Assembly (NCBI RefSeq): GCF_021378075.1
Contig: NZ_JAJUOS010000002.1
Location: 186,001 to 250,000 of the forward strand
Length of the DNA: 64,000 bases
From: Rhodobacter flavimaris
GTDB lineage: Bacteria > Pseudomonadota > Alphaproteobacteria > Rhodobacterales > Rhodobacteraceae
Direction of reading: 5' to 3'
Shown here: one piece after another, positions 44,969-52,563 of the stretch
Position numbering within the stretch: position 1 is the first letter of the stretch
How the letters are laid out: each line of letters opens with the position of its first letter
The notes under the pieces: generated by a model
Seen by the model: the letters and a program-made list of their open reading frames with translations, nothing else
Database searches by the model: none
What the model was told of the DNA's origin: nothing
Made by a program: the position numbers and the translations under genes

Positions 44969-46219
44969 TCAGCCGAGCTTCATCTTGTCGATGCCAACCA
45001 GGCGATCGTAGATCCAGAAGAAGATCAGAACGATGGCCAGAAGCATCGCCGCCAGGGCCGCGGCCAGCGACCAGTTCAGCGACTTCTGCATATGGAAGGC
45101 GATCATGTTGGAAATCATCTGCCCGTCGGCGCCACCGACAAGGGCGGGGGTGATATAGTAGCCCATCGCGAGGATGAAGACCAAAAGCCCCCCTGCCCCG
45201 ATCCCCGGAAGGGTCTGCGGCAGGTACACCCGGCGGAACGCGGTCCACGAGGTCGCCCCGAGCGAGCGAGCGGCGCGCACATAGCTGGGCGGGATCGTCT
45301 TCATCACCGAGTAGAGCGGCAGCACCGTGAAGGGCAGCAGGATATGTGTCATCGCGACGATTGTGCCGGTCTGGTTATACATCATCTGTATCCGGCCATC
45401 GTCGCCGATCAGCCCCATCCAGACCATCAGGTCGTTCAGCACGCCCTGGCTTTGCAGCAGCACCATCCACGAGGTCGTGCGCACCAGCAGCGAGGTCCAG
45501 AACGGCAGCAGCACCAGGATCATCAACAGCATTGCTTTACGCATCGGCAGCACCGCCAGAAGATGCGCGATAGGGAAACCCAGGAGCAGGCAGAGCGCGG
45601 TGATCTCGATCGACATCGACAGCGTGCGCCAGAACAGCGTCTTGTAGATCGCCTGACCCTCGGCCACCGGCACGATCGACCCGGAGTCGTCGCGCGTCAG
45701 GTCCAGCGCCGCGAGATAGAAGTCAAAGGTGAAGGGCGACGAGGCCGAGCGCATCGCGCGCCAGATGATCGGATCGTCCCACTTCTTTTCCTCGGCCAGA
45801 ATGGCCTCCTTGAAGGGCGGCTCGAACTTGTCGGCCTTGCGCGCGGTCGAGGTGAACATCGAACGCGAGCCGGAAACATCGTAGTTGATCCGGGTTCCGG
45901 CGGCACCGGCCGTCTTCTCCTGCTTCATCAGCGCAAGGTCGGCCGCCAGCGCCGCATAGGCGCTTTCGTCGATCTCGGAGCCTGCGGGATGCTCGTCGAA
46001 CCACTGGACCAGGTTCGGCGCGGTCGCGCTGAACGTGTCGTTGTAGAACGACTGGTACAGCATCTGCCCGATCGGCACGATGAAGCTGACCAAGATGAAC
46101 AGAAAGAGCGGCGCAACGAGCAGGAAGGCGCGGCGGCGCCGCGTCGCGAGCGATGCCGCAAGCGCCGCCTTTAGCGGTTTGCCGTCGGCCGTTGTGAGTT
46201 GTCCGGTTGCGTCGGTCAT
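44969..46219 (-). CDS. ABC transporter permease, polyamine type (PotB-like) with enlarged first periplasmic loop
   Basis: 416 residues, about 120 more than a typical PotB. After the first helix (AFLLVAPLFLFILVSFIVPIGQML near 31-54), residues 58-180 form a hydrophilic, charged segment (SFYNDTFSATAPNLVQW through DDSGSIVPVAEGQ) before helix two. The remaining core is normal, with the EAA loop RAARSLGATSWTAFRRVYLPQTLPGIGAG near 320-348. The insertion faces the periplasm and could interact with the binding protein. This longer form occurs in some PotB-like proteins of alphaproteobacteria. Confidence 0.88.
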   Translation of the reverse strand: MTDATGQLTTADGKPLKAALAASLATRRRRAFLLVAPLFLFILVSFIVPIGQMLYQSFYNDTFSATAPNLVQWFDEHPAGSEIDESAYAALAADLALMKQEKTAGAAGTRINYDVSGSRSMFTSTARKADKFEPPFKEAILAEEKKWDDPIIWRAMRSASSPFTFDFYLAALDLTRDDSGSIVPVAEGQAIYKTLFWRTLSMSIEITALCLLLGFPIAHLLAVLPMRKAMLLMILVLLPFWTSLLVRTTSWMVLLQSQGVLNDLMVWMGLIGDDGRIQMMYNQTGTIVAMTHILLPFTVLPLYSVMKTIPPSYVRAARSLGATSWTAFRRVYLPQTLPGIGAGGLLVFILAMGYYITPALVGGADGQMISNMIAFHMQKSLNWSLAAALAAMLLAIVLIFFWIYDRLVGIDKMKLG

Positions 46220-46295
46220 TCGGTTCCCTCTGGGAAAAGTTCTACCAAACGCACCCCATGGGGCGCGCGATCAGGGATTTTTTACGAAGAAAGGC

Positions 46296-46322
46296 GGGCG
46301 GCACCGCAACGGGGTGCCGCCC
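46296..46322 (-). other. Intercistronic hairpin after the binding-protein gene
   Basis: Perfect ten-base-pair stem GGGCGGCACC (46296-46305) with GGTGCCGCCC (46313-46322), located nine bases past the binding-protein stop on the minus strand. No immediate U-run. Typical of message-protecting hairpins that raise binding-protein yield over the permeases. Confidence 0.65.
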
Positions 46323-46331
46323 AGCGCAGGA

Positions 46332-47405
46332 TCAGTTGGCGAGCCAGGCGTTGAACTTCTCGCTCAGTTCGACGTCGTGGTCAGCCCAGAAGGTCGGATC
46401 GGTCCAGATCGGGTTGATCAGGTTGTCCGGGTTGGTCGGCATGTGCGGCGCCATCTCGGTCTTGCCATCCTGGTAGAGACCAACGAGAGCCGAGGAGGAT
46501 TTGCGCGCCGGGCCGTACGAGATGTACTTGGCCTGGTCGGCAAGGCGCTGGGTGTCGGTCGAGAAGGCCAGGAACTTCTTGGCGTCTTCCAGGTGCGGCG
46601 CACCCTTCGGAATGGCCCAGAGGTCGTAGTCCATGTAGGCGCCGTCCCAGATGATATTGAACGGCTTGTTCTCGGCGATCATGGCGTTGAAGATACGGCC
46701 GTTGTAGCCGGTGGTCATGACGACTTCGCCATCGGCCAGCAGCTGCGGCGGCTGAGCGCCAGCTTCCCACCACACGACCGAGTCCTTGATGGTGTCGAGC
46801 TTAGCGAGAGCGCGCGCGACGCCTTCCTCGGTGCCCAGCACTTCATAGACTTCGCTGCCCGGAACGCCATCGGCAACCAGAGCCATCTCGAGCGAACGCT
46901 TGGCGGCTTTCAGCAGACCGCGCTTGCCCGGGAACTTCTCGGTGTCGAAGAAGTCGGCCAGGGTGCTCGGCGGGTTGTCGGGGAACTTCGAGGCGTCATA
47001 GGCGACGACCGTGGCCCAGACGATGTTCGCGACAGCGCAATCCTGGATCGCGCCCGGAACGAAGTCGTCGGCAGCCGGGGTGCCATCGGGCGCCGCCGGC
47101 AGCATTGCCGGGTCGATTTCTTCCAGCAGGCCTTCGTCGCACAGACGGATCGCGTCCGACAGTTCGATATCGGCGAGGTCGATCGAGACGTTGCCCGCTT
47201 CGACCTGGGCCTTGAGCGGCGTGGCCGGGTTGTCGGCGTCGATCGAGTTGACCTTGATGCCGGTCATTTCGGTGAAGGGCTTGTGGTAGGCCTCAACCTG
47301 GCTGACCGTGTAGGCGCCACCCCAGGACACCACGTTCAGCTCTTGCGCACTGGCGGCAAAGCCGGTCGCGATCAGGGCCGTGGTCAGCATCATTGCTTTT
47401 TTCAT
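46332..47405 (-). CDS. Extracellular polyamine-type solute-binding protein (PotD-like)
   Basis: 357 residues with a signal peptide (MKKAMMLTTALIATGFAASA, cleavage before QEL). Type-2 periplasmic binding fold: LNVVSWGGAYTVSQVEAYHKPFTEMTGIKVNSID near 24, SIDLADIELSDAIRLCDEGLLEEID near 75, DYDLWAIPKGAPHLEDAKKFLAFSTD near 255. Family members bind putrescine, spermidine or opine-like compounds. It lies between the ATPase and permease genes of the same operon. Confidence 0.9.
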   Translation of the reverse strand: MKKAMMLTTALIATGFAASAQELNVVSWGGAYTVSQVEAYHKPFTEMTGIKVNSIDADNPATPLKAQVEAGNVSIDLADIELSDAIRLCDEGLLEEIDPAMLPAAPDGTPAADDFVPGAIQDCAVANIVWATVVAYDASKFPDNPPSTLADFFDTEKFPGKRGLLKAAKRSLEMALVADGVPGSEVYEVLGTEEGVARALAKLDTIKDSVVWWEAGAQPPQLLADGEVVMTTGYNGRIFNAMIAENKPFNIIWDGAYMDYDLWAIPKGAPHLEDAKKFLAFSTDTQRLADQAKYISYGPARKSSSALVGLYQDGKTEMAPHMPTNPDNLINPIWTDPTFWADHDVELSEKFNAWLAN

Positions 47406-47492
47406 CAGTAACTCCCGTGTTGATTCTCTTTAGTTTTTGTCATTCACGCCGCTTTTGCGCGGCAAGGGGGCGGGTTGACCCGCCCTCCTGAC

Positions 47493-48596
47493 TTACATCG
47501 GATCGAGGGCGCGGGCGTCCTGCGGATGCCAGCCGATCTTGATCCGTTCACCGGCGCGCAGCTTGGTCTGCCCAAGCGTGTTGCGCGATTTCATCACGAA
47601 GTCCTCGGTGCCCGCAACCTTCATCCGGGTGCGGAAGATGTCACCCATGTAGATGACCTCAAGCACTTCGGCGTCGATCATATGGGCGCCCGGGGGCATC
47701 ATCTCGGGCTTGAACTCGACTCGCTCGGGGCGGATCGACACCAAGGTTTCCTGCCCCACGCTCCGAACGTTGACGGGCGTGGCGTCGATGATCTCGCCCG
47801 TCGAGAGGCGCACGGTGCAATTGTCGCCATCCAGCGACTCGACCTTGCCAGGCAACTTGTTGTTCTCGCCGATGAACTGCGCCACGAACGAGTTCTGCGG
47901 GCGCTCATAAAGCTCATCGGGCGGAGCCAGCTGCTGGATGCGACCGTCGTTGAACACGGCGACACGGTCCGACATGGTCAGCGCCTCGCCCTGGTCGTGG
48001 GTCACGTAAACGACCGTGATGCCAAGCGTCTCGTGCAGGTGCTTGATCTCAAACTGCATATGCTCGCGCAGCTGCTTGTCGAGTGCGCCAAGCGGTTCGT
48101 CCATGAGCACCAGCTCGGGGTCGAACACGAGCGCACGGGCCAGCGCGATCCGCTGCTGCTGGCCGCCCGAAAGCTGGGCCGGACGGCGGTTGGCGAACTT
48201 GCCCATCTGCACCATGTCGAGCGCGCGCATGACCTTTGCCTCACGCTCGGATTTGCCCATGCCCCGCACTTCGAGCGGAAAGGCGAGGTTCTCGCCAACC
48301 GTCATGTGCGGGAAAAGCGCATAGTTCTGGAACACCATGCCGATGCCCCGCTTATGCGGCGGCAGGTCGTTGATGTTCTTGCCCGCAAGGCGGATCTCAC
48401 CATGTGTCGCGGTCTCGAAACCGGCGAGCATCATCAGGCAGGTCGTCTTGCCCGAGCCCGAGGGGCCGAGCATCGTGAGAAACTCGCCCTTGCCGATTGA
48501 AAGGTTCAAGTCTTTGACGACAAGCGTTTCGCCGTCATAGCTCTTCTGCACATGGTCGAATACGACGAATCCATCGTCGGTGGCAGCAGTATTCAA
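47493..48596 (-). CDS. ABC transporter ATPase, polyamine type (PotA-like)
   Basis: 367 residues. VQKSYDGETLVVKDLNLSIGKGEF near 12, Walker A MLGPSGSGKTTCLMMLAG near 38, signature LSGGQQQRIALARALV near 140, Walker B LVLMDEPLGALD near 160 and THDQGEALTMSDRVAVF near 195, then a TOBE domain (about 275-360) as in PotA. First gene of the operon; a palindrome lies just upstream. Confidence 0.93.
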   Translation of the reverse strand: MNTAATDDGFVVFDHVQKSYDGETLVVKDLNLSIGKGEFLTMLGPSGSGKTTCLMMLAGFETATHGEIRLAGKNINDLPPHKRGIGMVFQNYALFPHMTVGENLAFPLEVRGMGKSEREAKVMRALDMVQMGKFANRRPAQLSGGQQQRIALARALVFDPELVLMDEPLGALDKQLREHMQFEIKHLHETLGITVVYVTHDQGEALTMSDRVAVFNDGRIQQLAPPDELYERPQNSFVAQFIGENNKLPGKVESLDGDNCTVRLSTGEIIDATPVNVRSVGQETLVSIRPERVEFKPEMMPPGAHMIDAEVLEVIYMGDIFRTRMKVAGTEDFVMKSRNTLGQTKLRAGERIKIGWHPQDARALDPM

Positions 48597-48618
48597 ATTC
48601 GGGCTCCCCGTCGGTTTT

Positions 48619-48651
48619 TTTAGTTCGTTAGCTCCCGTGCACCGAACTAAA
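48619..48651. promoter_or_regulatory. Palindrome upstream of the polyamine-type ABC operon
   Basis: Perfect nine-base inverted repeat TTTAGTTCG (48619-48627) and CGAACTAAA (48643-48651) with a 15-base spacer, 22 bases before the ATPase start. Position and size suit a repressor operator or a leader hairpin; no regulator gene adjoins, so its protein is unknown. Confidence 0.5.
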
Positions 48652-48950
48652 GCAAGGGACTTTCAGGAATTCAACCCGCAATTCCAAACTCGTTCGACGT
48701 CTTCAATGGGCCCTTCGTTTCGGTCACAAAACCGTCAAAAAGCGTCACCTCGCGCGCAACGGGCGACCACATTGTTCATGCCGCAAGTGCAAAATGCTCT
48801 ACCGGAGGAAGTTCGCGTAACGCTACGTAATGCAACCAAAACGCGAGCTCCCCGACACAAACTGGCGCGGCAGATCCGAATCACTCTCCGATTCGACCTG
48901 ACGCTGGGTCAGACATCGGGAAGAATGCGATGTGCGAAGGGCGGAAAAGC

Positions 48951-48976
48951 AAAGCCCGAACCAAGGTCCGGGCTTT
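48951..48976 (-). terminator. Rho-independent-like terminator, probably of the disrupted tRNA locus
   Basis: AAAGCCCG (48951-48958) pairs with CGGGCTTT (48969-48976). On the minus strand the stem is followed by GCTTTTC. It lies 17 bases beyond the tRNA-type 3' end at 48993-49008, exactly where a tRNA terminator would be, and no protein gene on that strand ends here. The 48652-48950 stretch holds no gene. Confidence 0.65.
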
Positions 48977-48992
48977 CGCGGCTTTCAGCCAA

Positions 48993-49008
48993 TGGTGCGG
49001 TCGAGAAG
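48993..49008 (-). repeat. Island attachment site: 16-nt 3' end of a tRNA (tRNA-Leu type)
   Basis: The minus strand reads CTTCTCGACCGCACCA, i.e. a T-stem 3' strand (5 nt), an acceptor 3' strand CGACCGC (7 nt), discriminator A and CCA. The rest of a tRNA is absent: the next bases (GTTAACAATG) do not continue a T-loop. A partner acceptor GCGGTCG is characteristic of alphaproteobacterial tRNA-Leu. A tyrosine integrase begins 141 bases away and a tRNA-style terminator lies on the other side, so this is the att half-site of an island whose intact tRNA copy should lie at the other end, outside the window. Confidence 0.8.
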
Positions 49009-49109
49009 CATTGTTAACCCACCCCAGAACGTCCCAGCGTGTACCAAAGGCCCTTATTTTCTTGCCCCATAACCAACTACGTGTCTCCGTGCGTCTTGTC
49101 ATATTTCAC

Positions 49110-49148
49110 CATATCCCATAGCATATGGGGGATAATTTGGGGGATATG
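49110..49148. promoter_or_regulatory. Nested palindromes at the integrase start
   Basis: CATATCCC (49110-49117) with GGGATATG (49141-49148) encloses CCCATA (49115-49120)/TATGGG (49124-49129), and GGGGGATA occurs twice in direct orientation (49127-49134, 49139-49146). The block overlaps the possible translation starts of the integrase. It could be an integrase or excisionase arm-type site, or an autoregulatory operator. Confidence 0.45.
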
Positions 49149-50318
49149 ATGTCAAAACTAAGTGCGCTTCAAATCAAGAACGCCACCCCAGGAAAGTATG
49201 AAGATGGACACGGCCTGCGTCTCATCAAGCGAGAGGATGGGGGCGGCCAGTGGGTCTATCGCTATATGCTGAATGGACGCCGAAGAGAGATGGGCCTCGG
49301 GGGCCTCGGCCCGATATCTCTTAAAGATGCAAGGGAGCTGGCGTCGGGGTTCCGTACACTCGTGGCCAAGGGGATAGACCCCATCAAATATCGCGAGCAA
49401 CAAAGGCGCGAAGCCGCTCGAAACGAGCATCTGCTTAAAGATGTAGCACACGATGCCTTTGAAAGTCGCAAAGCATCGCTCAAAGGCGACGGTATCGCAG
49501 GCCGATGGTTTAGCCCCCTCGAACTCCATGTTCTGCCCAAGCTCGGGAAGAAGCCGGTGTCGCAAATCGATCAGCAAGATATTCGGGCGACGCTCGAGCC
49601 GATTTGGCACACCAAGGCCTCCACAGCGCAAAAGGCCGCTGATCGCCTCAAGATCGTGATCGATCACGCCGCAGCACTGGGACTTGATGTCGATCTCCAG
49701 GTGGTTGCCAAGGCAAAGCGGCTGCTTGGTCACCAGCGCCACGAGATCAAGTCCATCCCAAGCATGCCCTGGAGCGAGGTCCCCGACTTCTACGCTACAC
49801 TCGAAGAACCGACGGTCACGCACCTTGCCCTTCGCCTCCTAATCCTGACCGGTGCGAGATCCAAGCCCATCCGATTCGCCCGGCTTGAAGAGTTCGACGG
49901 TAACGTCTGGACAATTCCAGCGGCCAACATGAAGGCGCGCGTAGGTGCGGAGCGCGACTATCGCATCCCTTTATCGCACGAAGCGATTCGCGTGATTGAA
50001 CTGGCTCAGCGCATGGAGCGCGGGGGTTACCTATTTCCCTCATCTCGACGTGGGGTCATCAGCGATGCCACGATGGCGCGACTGATGGAGCGGCAGGGAC
50101 TGGATGCTCGCCCTCATGGGTTCCGTTCGAGCCTGCGCACCTGGCTCGCCGAGATGACTGACGCTCCCCATGAGGTCGCAGAAGCAATGCTGGCACACAT
50201 GTCCGAGAGCAAGGTCGTCCGAACCTATCGCCAAACAGACTACCTCGACCGGCGGCGCCTGCTTCTCCAGGAGTGGGCTGATTTCTGCACGTCGAAATCG
50301 GCGCCTGAGGCACGCTGA
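49149..50318 (+). CDS. Tyrosine recombinase / island integrase (P4-type, DUF4102 N-terminus)
   Basis: 389 residues from ATG 49149 (ATGs at 49146 and 49125 are alternatives). N-terminal arm-binding domain KLSALQIKNATPGKYEDGHGLRLI to RREMGLGGLGPISLKDARELA; catalytic residues: Arg in LLILTGARSKPIRF near 237, HxxR as HGFRSSLRTW near 325, His in MLAHMSESKVVRTY near 350 and Tyr in that RTYRQTDY segment. It would integrate the element at the tRNA 3' end found 141 bases upstream and is the only integration gene visible. It converges on the defence operon. Confidence 0.94.
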   Translation: MSKLSALQIKNATPGKYEDGHGLRLIKREDGGGQWVYRYMLNGRRREMGLGGLGPISLKDARELASGFRTLVAKGIDPIKYREQQRREAARNEHLLKDVAHDAFESRKASLKGDGIAGRWFSPLELHVLPKLGKKPVSQIDQQDIRATLEPIWHTKASTAQKAADRLKIVIDHAAALGLDVDLQVVAKAKRLLGHQRHEIKSIPSMPWSEVPDFYATLEEPTVTHLALRLLILTGARSKPIRFARLEEFDGNVWTIPAANMKARVGAERDYRIPLSHEAIRVIELAQRMERGGYLFPSSRRGVISDATMARLMERQGLDARPHGFRSSLRTWLAEMTDAPHEVAEAMLAHMSESKVVRTYRQTDYLDRRRLLLQEWADFCTSKSAPEAR

Positions 50319-50394
50319 GACCACCTCGGCGATATGCGCCAAAATACGCCCCCCTCGGGCACATATCACGCGCTCCTAGGTGTCAGACAAGATC

Positions 50395-52563
50395 TCAGCT
50401 TATCAACTGGGTCGGTGTCCCGCTCCACGTAACCCGCAGCGCTTTCTTCGCCCGCGTTGCTGCGACGTGAAGAAGTGACCGGTACTGCGTCATGATGTCC
50501 TCCCGATCGGCCGCATCGACCGCTGCGTTCAGTGCGCCCGCCGGAGGGAATGCGGCGTCGGAAAGGAACGGGATCGCCACGGCAAAGAACTCTAGCCCCT
50601 TGGCCCGGTGCATGGTCGTAATTCGCACGCCGGGTACGGACCGATCGTCCGCTCCCGCCTGAAGTACCACGGACTTGATCCCGGCCGTCTGGAAGGCGCC
50701 ATGGACCCGGGCAACATCCGAACGTCGTGCGCAGAGAACGCCGATATCCGAGAGCCGGATCTGGTCCTCTGGCAAGGCGCGGAGCCACGCAACGAGCCCT
50801 TCCAACTCCTCCGCTTCCGATCGGCAGCCAACCAATTCCGGCGCGACCCCATGCATCAGGCTCACATAACCGCGCAGTGAATCGGTCCCATCGTCAAGAT
50901 CGTCCACACTCACGCCCTCCAGAATGGAGACGGCCCACGCCCGGATTTCCTGAGTGGTCCGATAATTCAGGCGCAGCCGTCGAGAACGACCGCGCACGTT
51001 GATCCCGCAGGCAGACATGCTGGCACGACGCCCGTAAATCCGCTGGTGGGCGTCACCTACGACAAAGAGAGAGTTCCGGTCCCCGATCGAAGTCACCGGC
51101 ACGATTGCCCGGATAAGCCGAAACGCCTGCTCGCCCATGTCCTGCGCCTCGTCGACGATCACCGCCGCATAGGGCAGATTTGGCGCCTCGGAAGCCAGGA
51201 TCTCGATCGCCTCCCGGTAGGCGTCATCCGGCTCGGCGAGCCCCGCGCTTATCATCCGGGCCCGATAATCTGCGAAAACGTCCCAGAGCGCAGTGCGCTT
51301 ACGCCGATCGAGCGGGGTACCGCGTCCGGCCCGGGATGCCTTCAGGTAGGCGCGTTGGTCGGTCAACCCTTTCGCCTGGACGATCTGCGTCCATTCCGCA
51401 CGGATGAAGGGTTCGGAGAGCCCCTCGGGCAGTTCATGATCGTCGAGCACTTCGCGCCAGATCTGATCTAGCCGGTCTCGTGCTTCCCCGAAGAAAGCGA
51501 CCTCTCGAGCGAAGTTCTTACGCTTGAGAAATTGGGACACCCAACGATCCAGGTTGATCACCTCAATACGGGGAGGTCGAGCGTCCAGATGCGCTGGACA
51601 CAGTGTACGGAGGTTCGCCTCGATGTCCTGCGCGAGGCTTGTCGTAAATGTGGTCAAGAGAACCCTCTGGCCAGCACGGGACGCGTCCTGCTCGATCTGA
51701 TCGGCCAAGTGCTTTGCCCGATGCATGGCAACTACCGTCTTGCCGGTCCCGGCACCGCCACGAACCATGGCCGGTCCGTTGTAGTCCCGATAGGCGATCT
51801 TGCGCTGTTCGGGATGCAGGAAGACCCGCCACCCCTCGAGCCCCTCTTCGAAGACGCGACGCAGTTCCGCCTCGTCCTCCGGGATGAAAATGGTCTGGCG
51901 GCTCTCTTCAGTCTCGATCATCCGATCGAAGGTCAGATCCTGGACAGCCTTCTCCAAGGCGACTTCGGGCTCCTCTGGAACTCCGGTCAGGGCATAGACC
52001 TCTTCGTCGGTATATCCCGCGGCGAGCCCATAAAGGATTTGATAGGTCAGCGGATCAAAGTCTTCTTCCGCTGCTTCCAGCGCATCGATCGAGGCAAGAG
52101 CGCGGACCGCCGAAAGTTCTTCCAGGGCAACACCGAGAGCGAGTAACCGCTTGTCGGCCACCTCCGCAAAAAGGCGCGGCTCTGCGGCAGTCGAGGCCTC
52201 AGTCGGCGCGACTGTCAGGTCAATTTCCTCGACCACCCGGATCCGGTTCGTGTCCGGATCGAGTTTGACACGCCGATTTACTGCCCAGCGATACGCCTTG
52301 TCATGCTCGTTAACGTGGACGAACATAATGTCTCGGCCCACTTCGAAGGCAATTGCCCGGTATCCCTGATCGACGCGGAGGGATTTGAGCGAACTATCCT
52401 TCGCCCCCTCAACCGTTTCCAGGTTCAAGCCGTTGGCCGAGGGATCCGACATGTAGCGCGTCATCATGTCCAAGAACCGAAGCGCGACCTTGTCGGGCAG
52501 CTTGCGCAGACTTTTCATACAACCGATGTCGTAGGAGACCCGTTTGTTGATCGCAACCATCAT
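50395..52563 (-). CDS. UvrD/Rep-type helicase with N-terminal RelE-like domain
   Basis: 722 residues. Residues 1-95 resemble the RelE/ParE toxin fold (FLDMMTRYMSDPSANGLNLE, VDQGYRAIAFEVGRDIMFVHV), known from UvrD proteins of defence islands. The superfamily-1 core follows: Walker A VRGGAGTGKTVVAMHRAKHL near 268, Walker B VIVDEAQDMGEQAF near 468, motif IV LRLNYRTTQEIRAW near 529, and motif V/VI ITTMHRAKGLEF near 645 to HVAATRAKKALRV near 700. It overlaps the giant helicase stop by four bases, so it is the last gene of the operon. Function in defence is inferred from context. Confidence 0.88.
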   Translation of the reverse strand: MMVAINKRVSYDIGCMKSLRKLPDKVALRFLDMMTRYMSDPSANGLNLETVEGAKDSSLKSLRVDQGYRAIAFEVGRDIMFVHVNEHDKAYRWAVNRRVKLDPDTNRIRVVEEIDLTVAPTEASTAAEPRLFAEVADKRLLALGVALEELSAVRALASIDALEAAEEDFDPLTYQILYGLAAGYTDEEVYALTGVPEEPEVALEKAVQDLTFDRMIETEESRQTIFIPEDEAELRRVFEEGLEGWRVFLHPEQRKIAYRDYNGPAMVRGGAGTGKTVVAMHRAKHLADQIEQDASRAGQRVLLTTFTTSLAQDIEANLRTLCPAHLDARPPRIEVINLDRWVSQFLKRKNFAREVAFFGEARDRLDQIWREVLDDHELPEGLSEPFIRAEWTQIVQAKGLTDQRAYLKASRAGRGTPLDRRKRTALWDVFADYRARMISAGLAEPDDAYREAIEILASEAPNLPYAAVIVDEAQDMGEQAFRLIRAIVPVTSIGDRNSLFVVGDAHQRIYGRRASMSACGINVRGRSRRLRLNYRTTQEIRAWAVSILEGVSVDDLDDGTDSLRGYVSLMHGVAPELVGCRSEAEELEGLVAWLRALPEDQIRLSDIGVLCARRSDVARVHGAFQTAGIKSVVLQAGADDRSVPGVRITTMHRAKGLEFFAVAIPFLSDAAFPPAGALNAAVDAADREDIMTQYRSLLHVAATRAKKALRVTWSGTPTQLIS

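Noticed and set aside
48580..49017. 145-codon frame between the ABC operon and the integrase
   Set aside because: It overlaps the ATPase start, the palindrome, a terminator-like hairpin and the tRNA-derived att fragment; the product has no domain-like features.
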